Of a DNA stretch of 39,230 nt, positions 24,678-34,317 are shown in pieces. The notes under the pieces were generated by a model, which was given only the letters and a program-made list of their open reading frames with translations, did no database searches and was not told where the DNA came from. The position numbers and the translations under genes are program-made. Each line of letters begins with the position of its first letter. Positions within the stretch are counted from its first letter, which is position 1. Source of the stretch: Pseudomonadota bacterium (lineage in GTDB: Bacteria; Pseudomonadota; Alphaproteobacteria; Rhodospirillales; Casp-alpha2); contig JAQBYB010000020.1 of the NCBI GenBank assembly GCA_027624235.1, positions 1 through 39,230 on the forward strand, read 5' to 3'.

Positions 24678-25328
24678 TCAGCCCGTTCCGGTTCGAAATT
24701 TCCGCCACCCCGATTTTTTGATCATCCGCCCCACCCAAAGGCGCGTCCAGGCAAGAAGGTATTTGTTGTATTCGCTGATCACCAGACTGGCGGTGCCCGG
24801 CCAGGCCCACCAACGCTTGTGTTTGACGTTTTTGGGAAACACCGGGTGCGGGATCAAGGTGACGGTCGGCATGACGTTTCTAAATTCAAGCATACTTCTC
24901 GGCATGTGGTAGGCGGCGGTGACCAGGCGCAGGGAAGAGTATTTCTGCCTGACCATCCAATCCATGGTCTCCGCCGCGTTGCCGGTGGTGTTGGTGGCGA
25001 TGCCGATGTTGATCATGGTTTCCAGGTCTTCGGGTTTGCGTTTGGCGATGCCGAGCAACTTTCGCACATCGACGCCCTGATAGACGCCGGAGACGAATAA
25101 TTTTTCCGCCAAGCCCCGGGACAACAGGTCCAGGCCCTCGCCCAGGCGGCGGCTGCCGCCGGTTAACACGACAATGCCGTCGGTGCGGCTGGTGGCGTCG
25201 GCGACGGCGGCGGGAATGGCGGCGGCGAATCTAACCAGCCCATAGCTCCAGACAACACCGCCCATCACCCCCACCAATAAAAGCTTGAGAAAAAATCCTC
25301 GACCCCAGCGGCGGTGGTTCCTGCGCAC
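24678..25328 (-). CDS. YdcF family (DUF218) membrane protein
   Basis: A 216-residue protein with an N-terminal transmembrane segment (FFLKLLLVGVMGGVVWSYGLV) and a DUF218/YdcF domain: TDGIVVLTGGSRRLGEGLDLL, EKLFVSGVYQGVD, TTGNAAETMDWM, SLRLVTAAYHMPRSMLEF. The family is linked to envelope metabolism (ElyC/SanA-like) without a settled activity. The start is taken as the GTG at 25328, which overlaps the ftsX stop (TAGTG). An ATG further upstream would lie inside ftsX. Co-transcription with ftsEX and plsC is likely. Confidence 0.85.
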   Translation of the reverse strand: MRRNHRRWGRGFFLKLLLVGVMGGVVWSYGLVRFAAAIPAAVADATSRTDGIVVLTGGSRRLGEGLDLLSRGLAEKLFVSGVYQGVDVRKLLGIAKRKPEDLETMINIGIATNTTGNAAETMDWMVRQKYSSLRLVTAAYHMPRSMLEFRNVMPTVTLIPHPVFPKNVKHKRWWAWPGTASLVISEYNKYLLAWTRLWVGRMIKKSGWRKFRTGTG

Positions 25329-26209
25329 TACAACATCCTGGACAGGGTTTTCATCACCGTGATCCGCGCCGTCAGCATGGCGATCAAGGCGACAATAATG
25401 GGCAGTGCCGCCAACGCCGACCAATGGGCCACGCCCAAAGTGATGTCGGGAAGCATGCCGGATTCCATTTTCGCCGCCATGACGCCAATGCCGAGCAGTG
25501 ACGGCACCGCCAACAACAGGCCGATAATGCCGCCCTTGAGGCCGAGCCCAAGCGCGCGACCGGCGAACTGGGCGGCGACATAGGAATCCTGAGCGCCGAT
25601 GAAATGCAGAACCTCAATGGCGTTGCGGTGCAGCGCCAAGCCCGTGCGCGTCGTAAAAATCACCGTGCCGATGGTGGCGAGTGCAATGAACACCAACACC
25701 AAGGTGGCCAGACCCTCGACCGTCCTGATCAGGCGGACCAGACGACTGAGCCAGATGCTGTGGTCATCAATGCTGACACCGGAAACCCGTGCCTCCATCC
25801 GCTGCGACAGGGCATTGACGTCGAGCTTGGCCTTGGGCTTTAGCTCCACATCCACCATCTGTGGCAACGGCAGGTCCTTGGCCCCGGCGCTGGTGCCCAG
25901 CCAGGGCTCCAACAACGTCAACAGTTTGTCTTTAGAGAGCGTCTCGAAGTGATTGACCTCAGGGGTTTCGGTCAGGATTTTAAGAACGGTCTGAAGCCTG
26001 GCATCATCATCAACGGCATTCTCCGCCGGAATGATCTGGACCGTCAGGGTGCCGCTGACGCCCCGGTCCCACCGGGCAGCGACCGTATTCAGCACCAGCA
26101 CGCCGGCCATCGCCATCACCGCCAAAAAGACCATGAACGCAATCAACCAAGGCAAAAACCGGCTGAGCGTATCCTTGTCGAGCGGCAGGTCGGATCGGCG
26201 GGTGAACAT
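25328..26209 (-). CDS. ftsX: Cell division protein FtsX
   Basis: A 293-residue ABC-type membrane component with the FtsX layout: a cytoplasmic start, TM1 (FLPWLIAFMVFLAVMAMAGVLVL), an extracytoplasmic domain (residues about 50-165, with VQIIPAENAVDDDARLQ and VELKPKAKLDVNAL), and three more TM segments from about residue 170. With FtsE it links the divisome to cell-wall hydrolase activation. Its ATG directly follows the ftsE stop. The Rhodospirillales-like neighbourhood with ydcF and plsC supports the call. Confidence 0.92.
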   Translation of the reverse strand: MFTRRSDLPLDKDTLSRFLPWLIAFMVFLAVMAMAGVLVLNTVAARWDRGVSGTLTVQIIPAENAVDDDARLQTVLKILTETPEVNHFETLSKDKLLTLLEPWLGTSAGAKDLPLPQMVDVELKPKAKLDVNALSQRMEARVSGVSIDDHSIWLSRLVRLIRTVEGLATLVLVFIALATIGTVIFTTRTGLALHRNAIEVLHFIGAQDSYVAAQFAGRALGLGLKGGIIGLLLAVPSLLGIGVMAAKMESGMLPDITLGVAHWSALAALPIIVALIAMLTARITVMKTLSRML

Positions 26210-26956
26210 TTAGAGATAGCCCTCCATATCCGATAGCCCCGGCCTCGGCGGCGGCGTTGCCGGATGCGGCCCGGTACCGACCATTTCCAGCCATCCTTCG
26301 TCGAGATGCATTTTCGGGTATCCCATTTTTTCAACCATCAGGTTGTTATGGGTGGCGATAATGACGGTGGTGCCGAGCTTGTTGAGTTCCTCGAACAGAT
26401 GCATCAAGCGCATGCCCATGGGGTCATCGACATTGCCGGTCGGCTCATCGGCGAGAAGAATTTTTGGTCGGGCGATGACGGCGCGCGCAATCGACACCCG
26501 CTGTTGTTGACCACCTGACAGGGTCGGCGGGCGGGCATCCAGGTGGTCCTTGAGGCCAACCCAGCTCAACAACTCGACCACGTGCTTTTGGATTTCGCTT
26601 TTTTTCGCGCCGGCAATCCGAAGCGGCAACGCCACGTTATCGAAGGCGGACAGGTGATTGAGCAACCGGAATTCCTGGAAAACAACGCCGACGCGCCGGC
26701 GTATCGGCGGCAGATCCCGCCTCGACGTGGTCGCGATATCGCGTCCAAACAAGGATATCAGGCCCCGGGTCGGCTTCAGCGCCAGATAGATCAGCTTCAA
26801 CAGCGACGATTTGCCGGCGCCGCTGGGACCGACCAGAAAATGGAAAGATCCCGGCGCAAGCGAGAACGTGACGTCCTGCAACACCTCCGGGCCAAGCCCG
26901 TAGCGTAGCCCGACATTTTCAAATTTAACGATGGCGTCGTTTTCGTTGGTGGTCAC
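26210..26956 (-). CDS. ftsE: Cell division ATP-binding protein FtsE
   Basis: A 248-residue ABC ATPase. Walker A GPSGAGKSSLLKLI, Q-loop VVFQEFRLL, ABC signature LSGGQQQRVSIARA, Walker B ILLADEPTGNVD, H-loop IIATHN. FENVGLRYGLGPEVLQDVTF is typical of FtsE. The start is taken as the GTG at 26956 (VTTNENDAIVKFENV); an in-frame ATG at 27061 would run into the divergent gene's promoter and give a long unusual extension. The C-terminus carries a Pro/Gly-rich tail (GTGPHPATPPPRPGLSD) beyond the usual FtsE end. It powers FtsX, encoded immediately downstream. Confidence 0.92.
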   Translation of the reverse strand: MTTNENDAIVKFENVGLRYGLGPEVLQDVTFSLAPGSFHFLVGPSGAGKSSLLKLIYLALKPTRGLISLFGRDIATTSRRDLPPIRRRVGVVFQEFRLLNHLSAFDNVALPLRIAGAKKSEIQKHVVELLSWVGLKDHLDARPPTLSGGQQQRVSIARAVIARPKILLADEPTGNVDDPMGMRLMHLFEELNKLGTTVIIATHNNLMVEKMGYPKMHLDEGWLEMVGTGPHPATPPPRPGLSDMEGYL

Positions 26957-27062
26957 CTTGGAACTCGCCCTTCCGCTTACCGTAAAGCGCCCAAGCACCG
27001 CGTTGTTGCGTTGAATGCGGCAAATGCCTATAAACGACAACCGCTTACAGCATGCTGACACT

Positions 27063-28145
27063 ATGATTATAACCTGTCAAAACTGTCAAACGAACTACGA
27101 TATTGAAGCCGCCCTGCTTGCGGGCGGCAAAACTGTGTCTTGTCATAATTGCGGTAACACCTGGCATCAAAACCCCGTTCGCATACCACCGCCGATGGCC
27201 TATGCCCAACCGGCCTATGCCCAACCGGCCTATGCTCAACCGGCGTATGCCCAACCGGCGTATGCCCAACCGGCCTACCCCGAACAGGCTCCCTTTACCC
27301 CGCCGCCACCGGTGCCAGAACCCGCGCCTGCCCCTGAACCGGAACCCTTCCTGGCCCCCGAACCGTACCCGGATATCGAAGCGGATGCGGCGGCAAGGGC
27401 GGAAGCGGCGTTGATGGCCGAGGAAGAAGAGGCCGCCGCGGATACCGGCGACATTGCAGGAGAGGCCGCCATTGAAGATAGCCTGTCGACGGAACAATTG
27501 GACGAAATGTTCGGTGAGGATTCCGAAGGTGGCGCCTTCGATTCCATGACCAACCCGACCGTAGACACGGACGACGATGCCGGCCCGCCCCCCGAGGGCG
27601 AGCCCGTTTTGGATGACATTCCCGACCCGGACCCCATTCCCGGCGTATTCTCCGCCGCCGACGATGACGATGATATGGACAAGGCCGTCAAAAAGGGCGG
27701 CAAAGGAAAGATCATCGGGATCGCCGCCGCCGTGTTCATCATTGCGCTGGGCGCCGGGCTGTTCTTCGGGCGGCCCTACATCATTGAATTGTATCCCCCG
27801 GCCAAAGACATTTACGCCATGATCAGCCTTGGCGGCAAAGAACTGGGCGAGGGTCTTGATATCCGCAACGTCAAATCCGTTCGCGAGGTCGAAAATGGCG
27901 TTGATGTGCTGGTCGTGCGGGGTGAGATTGCCAACGTCACGGACAAAGAACACATGGTGCCGATGATCCGCGTCGTCCTGTTCGACAGCGCCGGTGAAGA
28001 AATTCAAAGCGCCCTGGCGGCCCCGTTGAAAAACCGTCTTCAGGGCGGGGCGATGATTGCGTTCGGCGCCAAGCTTCCCGAACCCTCGGCCCTGGCCCGA
28101 CGTCTTGAAGTGACCTTCTCCGAGGCCAAGAAAAAAGCCCAGTGA
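27063..28145 (+). CDS. Zinc-ribbon (MJ0042-type) DUF3426 membrane protein
   Basis: A 360-residue protein. The N-terminal zinc ribbon is MIITCQNCQTNYDIEAALL with SCHNCGNTW (four Cys). Then come a repeat region of five AYAQP units, a Pro/Glu-rich acidic stretch to about residue 200, a basic KKGGKGK, one transmembrane helix (IIGIAAAVFIIALGAGLFF, about 218-236), and a C-terminal DUF3426-like domain (VDVLVVRGEIANVTDKEHMVPMIRVVLFD). This architecture is common in alphaproteobacteria, often beside ftsEX, but its role is unknown. The ATG at 27063 is the natural start of the zinc ribbon. It is divergent from ftsE by 106 bases. Confidence 0.87.
   Translation: MIITCQNCQTNYDIEAALLAGGKTVSCHNCGNTWHQNPVRIPPPMAYAQPAYAQPAYAQPAYAQPAYAQPAYPEQAPFTPPPPVPEPAPAPEPEPFLAPEPYPDIEADAAARAEAALMAEEEEAAADTGDIAGEAAIEDSLSTEQLDEMFGEDSEGGAFDSMTNPTVDTDDDAGPPPEGEPVLDDIPDPDPIPGVFSAADDDDDMDKAVKKGGKGKIIGIAAAVFIIALGAGLFFGRPYIIELYPPAKDIYAMISLGGKELGEGLDIRNVKSVREVENGVDVLVVRGEIANVTDKEHMVPMIRVVLFDSAGEEIQSALAAPLKNRLQGGAMIAFGAKLPEPSALARRLEVTFSEAKKKAQ
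27198..27287 (+). repeat. 15-base in-frame tandem repeat (AYAQP units)
   Basis: Five nearly identical 15-base units (GCCTATGCCCAACCG, with single-base variants at two positions) lie at 27198-27272, followed by a diverged sixth (AYPEQ). They encode a flexible Pro/Tyr/Gln linker between the zinc ribbon and the acidic region. Copy number may vary between strains. Confidence 0.9.
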
Positions 28146-28177
28146 GGCTTACCTATCCGGCAATTACTGCAGCCTTC

Positions 28178-28196
28178 TGCCGGTTTCGGCATTTTT
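28178..28196 (+). terminator. Likely Rho-independent terminator after the DUF3426 gene
   Basis: TGCCG-GTTT-CGGCA forms a 5-base-pair stem with a 4-base loop, directly followed by TTTTT. It starts 33 bases after the stop codon at 28145. The stem is short but the layout is right. Confidence 0.5.
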
Positions 28197-28600
28197 ATCC
28201 AGCCCCGGGTTCTCCTCCGTTCCCCAAGTTTTTCAGAACAAAGCCCTGGTTTTCAACGCCTGGACCATACCCGGCGCCCAAGCCAAGGGCATGGCCTGAT
28301 TCTTGCTTCTTTCCCTGACACAGGAAAACGGCGAACCAGTCATCAAAGAACCGGTCTCCGTTATTTAGGCGAAGAAGGATTGAACCCGATGATGATAAAA
28401 TCAGGTGGCCCCGCGCCGCCTCGCCCACGGCCTGAAAAGGCCGCATGGGTAACGCCGGTGGCGACGTCGAACCAAATATCCTGGTTCGGCGCCCGGCTGC
28501 GCATGGCGACTACGCATTGCCGGATCGTCGACGCCGTGTTGGGGCTGGTTGGGCGATACCCATACCCTTCCAAACGCGGCGGGATGCGAATTTAAAACGC
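28197..28600. other. Gene-free stretch between convergent genes
   Basis: No convincing gene is seen. Open frames on both strands (for example 28195-28446 and 28361-28573 on the minus strand, 28380-28595 on the plus strand) have no recognisable domain and overlap each other. The region may hold decayed sequence. I found no clear repeat or RNA gene. Confidence 0.5.
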
Positions 28601-31267
28601 TTAAAAGCGTTTAAGAAGGCGGTCTATATAGTCGAGCTCCGGCGTCGGGCGTTCGCGCTCGCCGGCGCGGCGACGTAGTTCTTGCAGGATATCCAGCGCC
28701 CGGCGGCTTTCCATCTGGTCGGGAATTTTGACGCCGCCGTCGTCCATGGGCTCGCCGAAGGTGCCGCCCGGGGTGCGCCCGAAAGGATCTTCCCGGCGCC
28801 CCGGCTGGCGGCCCTGTTGGCCCCGCTGACCTAACCCGCGTTGGCCCTGGGAGATGCCCATGCGGCTGCCCATTCGCCGGGCCATCTGCTCGGCCATGCT
28901 GTTGGCGCCTTTCTGAAGCTGGTTCAGGGCCTCCGTCTGTGACGGCACCGCTTTGTCGAACTGGCCTTTATCCAAAGGCCCGATGGCATCCTTCATGGCG
29001 CGTTCGGCCTTGCCGAAGGAATTGGGGATACCACCGAGAAACTCATCCATCTCCAGCATCAATTTGCCCAGCGCCCGGCGCAACGCCTGTTGTTCGGCAC
29101 TGCCGTTTTTTCCTTGGCCTTGGCTGCCGGGTATATCGCCTTGTTTTTCACCTTGTTTTCCGCCTTGTTTTTCACTGGGCCGGGCGCCGCGGTTCATGTC
29201 GTCTTCGGCCTGGCGTTTACGCTCAAACGTCCTGTCCAGGGCCTGGCGCTGGCGCTGGGTCAATTTCCGAAGCGTATCCATCATCTTTTGCGCCTTGGCC
29301 ATTTCCTTGCTCGGCTTGCCGCGTTGCATGCCGTTGCGGATGCCGTCCAACATCCGTTTCAGTTGCGACAGCATTTGCCGCGCCGCTTCGCGGGACCCGG
29401 TGCGGGCCAGATTGCGCGCTTGTTCGATCATGCGCTGAAGATCGGAGCTGTCCATGGTCCGGGCGTTTGGATCCAGCGGCAGTTGAGTCAGGCCCTGCTT
29501 TTGCAGGTGTTCGGCCAACGCCGCCAGGTATTTATCAAGCGCTTGTTGCAGATCGTCCAACAAACGCTCGATCTCTTTCGCGTCGGCGTTGTTTCTGAGC
29601 GCATTCGCCAGACGTTCCTGAAGCGCCTTAAGGTCGCGTTCGGCAATGGCGAACTTACCGTCCTCGATCCTCAGCGCGGTTTCCCACAACAGGGTTTGCA
29701 CGCCACCGACGCTGGCGGGGCTGCCATCATGAATGAGCCGGTTGGCGGCGACGCTCAACGCCAGGAAGACCACGGTGTCGTCGAAGAAATGTTGGGGACG
29801 GTTGGCGATATTGCCAATATCTTCGACCACCTGTTCGATGACCTTGTACGACGGCGTGTTCAGTTTCTTGCGCGCCTCGGCAATGGCGCGGGCGACGGGA
29901 TGATTAAAAATCCTCTCCGGCAGGACGATGGTAAGATCATCACTTTCCCCCGCCTGGCCCCTGGCATCCATGGCCTGAAGGCGCACCAGAACCGGAATCC
30001 CGGCCCACGGATGGGCGCTGAAATCCTGAAGGCTCGACCCTTTGGTCCGGGTTGATCCCAACCCCGGCAACGCCAATTCGGCGCGGATCGTTGCTTCGCC
30101 GCCGGGAACCGCCAAACCGTCCGGGTGGCGGATCACCACCTGCAACCCGGCCAGCCCGTAATCGTCGGTGGCTTCGTATTCCAGATGCAATTGGGCGCGC
30201 CCGGCGCGCGCCGGCGCCCGCGTAAATTCCACTTTCGGCGGCGCGTCGGCTACGATCCGCATCGGCCAACGGGCAATGCCGCCCTGGCTGGAACCGGGGC
30301 CGAGGCGAACTTCGAGGCTATCGGCGGCGCGATCGGCGTCTTCCAGGGTTGTTTCCAATCGGTAACTTTTTCCAGGCGTATCGCCCCCGGCTTTACGCCG
30401 GTCCTTTTCCGAGGCGTCGATGGCGGCGAATTGAATAGTCCTGTCGCCGATCAACAACTGCGGCGCATATCGGGCGCCGCCGGCCTGAGCCAGCAAGCTC
30501 GAGCCAACGGGAACCGTGACAACCGCAAGCGCCGGTTCCCCTTCGCCGGCGTCCGTGCCCTCATCCGGCGGCGTCGCCGCCGCTACCTGTGGCGGGCGTT
30601 CCAGAAAAATCGGCGCCAAGCCGGTGTAGGCCGGCGGCGTAATCCAAATATTGAGATCCAGGGGACCGGCGGCGCCCGAACCCAACTGCGGCAGCAGGGC
30701 GCGTTCAAGCCGTCCGACCGCATCGCTACCGCCTGTAGCCGCCGCGATCACCAACAGCAGCAACGCCACCGCCCGCAACCCGTAGGGATCGCGCCTGGCC
30801 AGACCCGGCGACGGCAGCAATACCTTGAGCCGTCGCGCCCGTTCCGCCATGCGCCGGAGATGGACCTGCCACAACGCTTCGCTGTCGGCACCCTTTATGC
30901 CCCCTGCCAGTCGGTCGTGCAACGCCGCTAACGGCCGGTGATCCAGTCCACTATCCTGTTCGAGGCGGTGCTGGGCGGCCGTTTCATCAACCACTTTGAA
31001 CTCGGCGACGGCACCCCGGACCAGGAATCCGAAGGCCACGGCAAAGGCGATCAACGCCAGGGAATGCGCCCAGAACGGCAACAACGGCAGCCAGTCCATC
31101 AACGCCACCGAAAGGAATACCACCGCGACGCCGACCGCCGGCCACAGACAAGGCCACAGACGCTCCCACGTCAGGGCGGCGCGGGCCAGGGATAGATAAA
31201 CACGGTAGCGCCGCCGCCACGACCCTTGCGGTGGGGATTGGGTCGGGTTCCGATCCACGCCGCTCAT
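28601..31267 (-). CDS. DUF4175 / TIGR02302 family membrane protein
   Basis: An 888-residue protein. The N-terminus has two close transmembrane segments (AVGVAVVFLSVALMDWLPLL and FWAHSLALIAFAVAFGFLV), and a third follows near residue 160 (AVALLLLVIAAATGG). The large middle part is beta-rich (WITPPAYTGLAPIFLERPP, LEYEATDDYGLAGLQVVI) and presumably periplasmic. The last 350 residues are helical and Gln/Arg/Lys-rich, with low-complexity Gln/Gly stretches. This matches the alphaproteobacterial TIGR02302 family of unknown function. Its ATG (31267) overlaps the lysA stop as ATGA, which sets the start. Confidence 0.88.
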   Translation of the reverse strand: MSGVDRNPTQSPPQGSWRRRYRVYLSLARAALTWERLWPCLWPAVGVAVVFLSVALMDWLPLLPFWAHSLALIAFAVAFGFLVRGAVAEFKVVDETAAQHRLEQDSGLDHRPLAALHDRLAGGIKGADSEALWQVHLRRMAERARRLKVLLPSPGLARRDPYGLRAVALLLLVIAAATGGSDAVGRLERALLPQLGSGAAGPLDLNIWITPPAYTGLAPIFLERPPQVAAATPPDEGTDAGEGEPALAVVTVPVGSSLLAQAGGARYAPQLLIGDRTIQFAAIDASEKDRRKAGGDTPGKSYRLETTLEDADRAADSLEVRLGPGSSQGGIARWPMRIVADAPPKVEFTRAPARAGRAQLHLEYEATDDYGLAGLQVVIRHPDGLAVPGGEATIRAELALPGLGSTRTKGSSLQDFSAHPWAGIPVLVRLQAMDARGQAGESDDLTIVLPERIFNHPVARAIAEARKKLNTPSYKVIEQVVEDIGNIANRPQHFFDDTVVFLALSVAANRLIHDGSPASVGGVQTLLWETALRIEDGKFAIAERDLKALQERLANALRNNADAKEIERLLDDLQQALDKYLAALAEHLQKQGLTQLPLDPNARTMDSSDLQRMIEQARNLARTGSREAARQMLSQLKRMLDGIRNGMQRGKPSKEMAKAQKMMDTLRKLTQRQRQALDRTFERKRQAEDDMNRGARPSEKQGGKQGEKQGDIPGSQGQGKNGSAEQQALRRALGKLMLEMDEFLGGIPNSFGKAERAMKDAIGPLDKGQFDKAVPSQTEALNQLQKGANSMAEQMARRMGSRMGISQGQRGLGQRGQQGRQPGRREDPFGRTPGGTFGEPMDDGGVKIPDQMESRRALDILQELRRRAGERERPTPELDYIDRLLKRF

Positions 31268-32529
31268 CCTGAAGCCAGCCAATCGGGAAGGATTTCACGA
31301 GCCAGCATGTCATCGACGGTGATTCTTTCCCGGATCACCAAAACATCGGCGCCATTGACCATAACCTCGGGCACCAGAGGCCGGGTGTTGTAGACCGATG
31401 CCATCACCGCGCCGTAGGCGCCCGCAGTACGGATCGCCAGCAGGTCGCCTTCACCGGGTTCCGGCAGCATTTGCTTGCCAAAGGTATCGCCGGTTTCGCA
31501 AATCGGACCGACCACCTCAACCTCCGTGTTGTTGGCGCCATCCGGTGCTTCGATCACCGGGACAATGGCATGGTGGGCATTATACAGCGTCGGGCGCAGC
31601 AGGTCATTCATTGCCGCATCGACAATGACAAAAGACCGGGCCGTGCCCTTTTTGACCCGAATCACACGGGTCACCAAAACCCCGGCATTCCCGGTGATCA
31701 GCCTGCCCGGTTCGAAAAAAATCTTGCAGTCCAGGTCGCCGACGACGTCCTTGACCATGTTCCCATACTCTTCGGGGGTTGGCGGTTGTTCGCCCGCGTA
31801 GGGAATGCCGAGGCCGCCGCCCAAGTCCAGGTGTTCGATGCCGTGACCGGCGGCGCGGAGCGTCCCGACCAAATCGACGACCTTGCCATAGGCCTTGCGA
31901 AACGGGTCCAAACTCAAAATCTGCGAGCCGATATGAACGGCGACGCCGGTGACGCGGATGCCCGGCAATGCCGCCGCGCGTGCGTAGACGCCCGGAACAT
32001 CCGGCCATCCGACGCCGAATTTGTTTTCGCTTTTGCCGGTGGCGATTTTTTCATGGGTCATCGCATCGACATCGGGATTGACGCGAATGGCGACGTTGGC
32101 GTCGATCCCCAGCGACGACGCCACGTTGGATAAGGTTTCCAGTTCCGGCGCCGATTCGACGTTGATCTGAAGCACGCCGGCCTTCAACGCCGCCGCCATT
32201 TCGGCTTGCGTCTTGCCGACACCGGAAAAAAGGATTTTGGCGGCCGGGACGCCGGCGACCAGGGCGCGTTTCATCTCGCCGATTGAGACCACATCGGCAC
32301 CGGCGCCAAGCCGCGCCAACGTCGCGATCACGGCGATATTGGAATTCGCCTTGACCGCATAACAGATGCCGGCGTCGAGGCCGTTCAAAGCCTCCGCGAA
32401 AACCCGGTAGTGGCGTTCCAGCGTCGCCGTCGAATAGCAATAAAAAGGCGTGCCGACGTCGTCGGCGATGCGGCTTAACGCCACCTCCTCGGCAAACATT
32501 TCACCTGAGCGGTATTGAAAGTGATCCAT
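31264..32529 (-). CDS. lysA: Diaminopimelate decarboxylase
   Basis: A 421-residue fold-type III PLP enzyme catalysing the last step of lysine synthesis (meso-diaminopimelate to lysine). PLP Lys in CYAVKANSN; HIGSQI; the Gly-rich phosphate loop in LDLGGGLGIPY; EPGRLITG; and the active-site Cys in GPICETGDTF. Length and N-terminus (MDHFQYRSGEMFAEEVAL) fit. It lies downstream of argH-lptM, a frequent proteobacterial arrangement, and is coupled to the DUF4175 gene by a four-base overlap. Confidence 0.96.
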   Translation of the reverse strand: MDHFQYRSGEMFAEEVALSRIADDVGTPFYCYSTATLERHYRVFAEALNGLDAGICYAVKANSNIAVIATLARLGAGADVVSIGEMKRALVAGVPAAKILFSGVGKTQAEMAAALKAGVLQINVESAPELETLSNVASSLGIDANVAIRVNPDVDAMTHEKIATGKSENKFGVGWPDVPGVYARAAALPGIRVTGVAVHIGSQILSLDPFRKAYGKVVDLVGTLRAAGHGIEHLDLGGGLGIPYAGEQPPTPEEYGNMVKDVVGDLDCKIFFEPGRLITGNAGVLVTRVIRVKKGTARSFVIVDAAMNDLLRPTLYNAHHAIVPVIEAPDGANNTEVEVVGPICETGDTFGKQMLPEPGEGDLLAIRTAGAYGAVMASVYNTRPLVPEVMVNGADVLVIRERITVDDMLAREILPDWLASG

Positions 32530-32569
32530 GTCAATATTCTGTGCTTATGACCGGATGAAAGAAACCAGT

Positions 32570-32860
32570 TTAGTTATAAGAAGGCCGGTTGGGATATTCC
32601 AAGGGAAAGCCCAGCGGTGAGGGTGCGCCGTCCTTGGTCTTTTCCGTCGAAACCGTGCCCGGTGCAGGATAAGGGGCCGTCCCCGGCGTAGTATACGACG
32701 ACGGGGCGTTCGTTTGTTCGCCGGGGTTCGGGTACTGGCGCGGATAGTTGCCATCCTTTGGAAAATCCGGCGACGACTTAACCCCGCAGGCAGCCAGCGA
32801 CACCACCCCGGCGCACAGCACCAACGCCAACACCCTTTTACGATCCATGATCTTACGCAT
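32570..32860 (-). CDS. Small lipoprotein between argH and lysA (LptM/YifL-like)
   Basis: A 96-residue protein with a lipoprotein signal: RKRVLALVLCAGVVSLAAC, with the lipobox LAAC and Cys25, followed by GVKSSPDFPKDG and a Pro/Tyr/Thr-rich tail ending FPLEYPNRPSYN. The CG.KGPL-type start after the Cys and the place between argH and lysA are what is seen for LptM (YifL), which helps LPS-transport assembly. The tail is longer than in enteric LptM. The ATG overlaps the argH stop by one base. The LptM function is inferred from position and lipobox. Confidence 0.78.
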   Translation of the reverse strand: MRKIMDRKRVLALVLCAGVVSLAACGVKSSPDFPKDGNYPRQYPNPGEQTNAPSSYTTPGTAPYPAPGTVSTEKTKDGAPSPLGFPLEYPNRPSYN

Positions 32861-34278
32861 CAGTCCAAAAACCTTTTACGGGCCTCGTTGACGGCATCTT
32901 GCACCCGCCCGGGCGCGGTGCCGCCGAAGCTGTCGCGACTTTTCAACGAGTCTTCGACGCTCAACACGCCAAAAACCGACTCGGTGATGTCGGGCGATAC
33001 CGATTGCATCTCGCTTAAGCTCAATTGTTCGAGGCCGACGTTCTTTTCCTCGGCCAGTTTAACCAACGCCCCGGTGACGTGATGGGCGTCGCGGAACGGC
33101 ATGTTTTTTTCCCGCACCAGCCAGTCCGCCAAATCGGTGGCGGTGGCGTAGCCTTTGCCGGCATCCACCCGCATCTTGTCCTTATTAAAACTGGCCTCGG
33201 CGACCATCCCGGTCATCGCGGCGACGCACAAGGCCAGGGTGTCGGCGGCATTAAACACCGGCACCTTGTCTTCCTGCATGTCCTTGCCATAGGCCAGGGG
33301 CAACCCTTTCATCACAATCATCAGCGTGTTCAAGGCGCCAATTAAGCCGCCCGCCTTGGCCCGCACCAGTTCGGCGGCGTCGGGGTTGCGTTTCTGCGGC
33401 ATAATCGATGAGCCGGTGGAAAACGCATCGGGCATCTGAGCATAAGCGAACTGGCTGGAACACCAAAGGACGATCTCTTCGGCCAACCGCGATAGGTGCA
33501 CCCCCAGGATCGCCGCCAGACTGAGAAATTCCAACGCGAAATCCCGATCCGAAACCGCGTCCAGGGAATTCGCCATGGGTGCCGCAAAGCCGAGCGCCTT
33601 CGCCGTCATCTCCCGGTCAATGGGAAACGACGTGCCCGCCAGCGCAGCGGCGCCCAAGGGGGATTCGTTCAGCCGCTTTGCGCAATCGGCAGCCCGGCCC
33701 CGGTCCCGGCCCAGCATTTCCACATAGGCCAGCAGGTGGTGGCCGAGGGTCACCGGCTGCGCCGATTGCAAATGGGTAAAGCCGGGCATGGCGGTAGCGG
33801 CGTGTTCGTCGGCGCGATCAATCAATGCCGCCTGCAGCCCCTTGACGCCGGCGTCCAGATCATTGAGGGCGTCTCGCACCCAAAGCCTGAAATCGGTGGC
33901 GACCTGATCATTGCGCGACCGCGCCGTGTGCAGGCGACCGGCGGCGGCACCGATCATTTCGCCGAGGCGTGATTCGACATTCATGTGAATGTCTTCCAGT
34001 TCCTGTTTGAAATCAAAATCACCGCTTTCGATTTCTTTCGCAATGTCGTCGAGGCCCTTTGCGATGGCATTGCCATCGTCATCGGATATGATACCGGTCT
34101 TGGCCAGCATAGCCGCATGGGCTTTCGAGGCGGCAATGTCCTGGGCATAAAGACGCCGGTCGAAATCAATGGAGGCATTGATTTTTAGCATGATATCGGC
34201 GGGGCCGGCGGCGAACCGTCCGCCCCAGATGCCGCTTGCGCCCTTACTCGTGCCGGGCTTTTCTGAATTCTTAGCCAT
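32860..34278 (-). CDS. argH: Argininosuccinate lyase
   Basis: A 472-residue member of the fumarase/aspartase superfamily, splitting argininosuccinate to arginine and fumarate. Signature loop [23 protein letters not shown]-terminal [65 protein letters not shown] with the catalytic His. The start is the ATG at 34278 (MAKNSEKPG), not the ATG at 34314, which would leave almost no gap to the divergent tlpA gene. It heads argH-lptM-lysA-DUF4175. Confidence 0.95.
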   Translation of the reverse strand: MAKNSEKPGTSKGASGIWGGRFAAGPADIMLKINASIDFDRRLYAQDIAASKAHAAMLAKTGIISDDDGNAIAKGLDDIAKEIESGDFDFKQELEDIHMNVESRLGEMIGAAAGRLHTARSRNDQVATDFRLWVRDALNDLDAGVKGLQAALIDRADEHAATAMPGFTHLQSAQPVTLGHHLLAYVEMLGRDRGRAADCAKRLNESPLGAAALAGTSFPIDREMTAKALGFAAPMANSLDAVSDRDFALEFLSLAAILGVHLSRLAEEIVLWCSSQFAYAQMPDAFSTGSSIMPQKRNPDAAELVRAKAGGLIGALNTLMIVMKGLPLAYGKDMQEDKVPVFNAADTLALCVAAMTGMVAEASFNKDKMRVDAGKGYATATDLADWLVREKNMPFRDAHHVTGALVKLAEEKNVGLEQLSLSEMQSVSPDITESVFGVLSVEDSLKSRDSFGGTAPGRVQDAVNEARKRFLD

Positions 34279-34317
34279 CGTAGTAAACCTAATCGAATAC
34301 CGGAAAGAGACCAAACC

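Noticed and set aside
28350-28390. A tRNA T-arm-like GGGTTCAATCC on the minus strand
   Set aside because: The flanking bases do not pair as a T stem and no other tRNA arms could be drawn.
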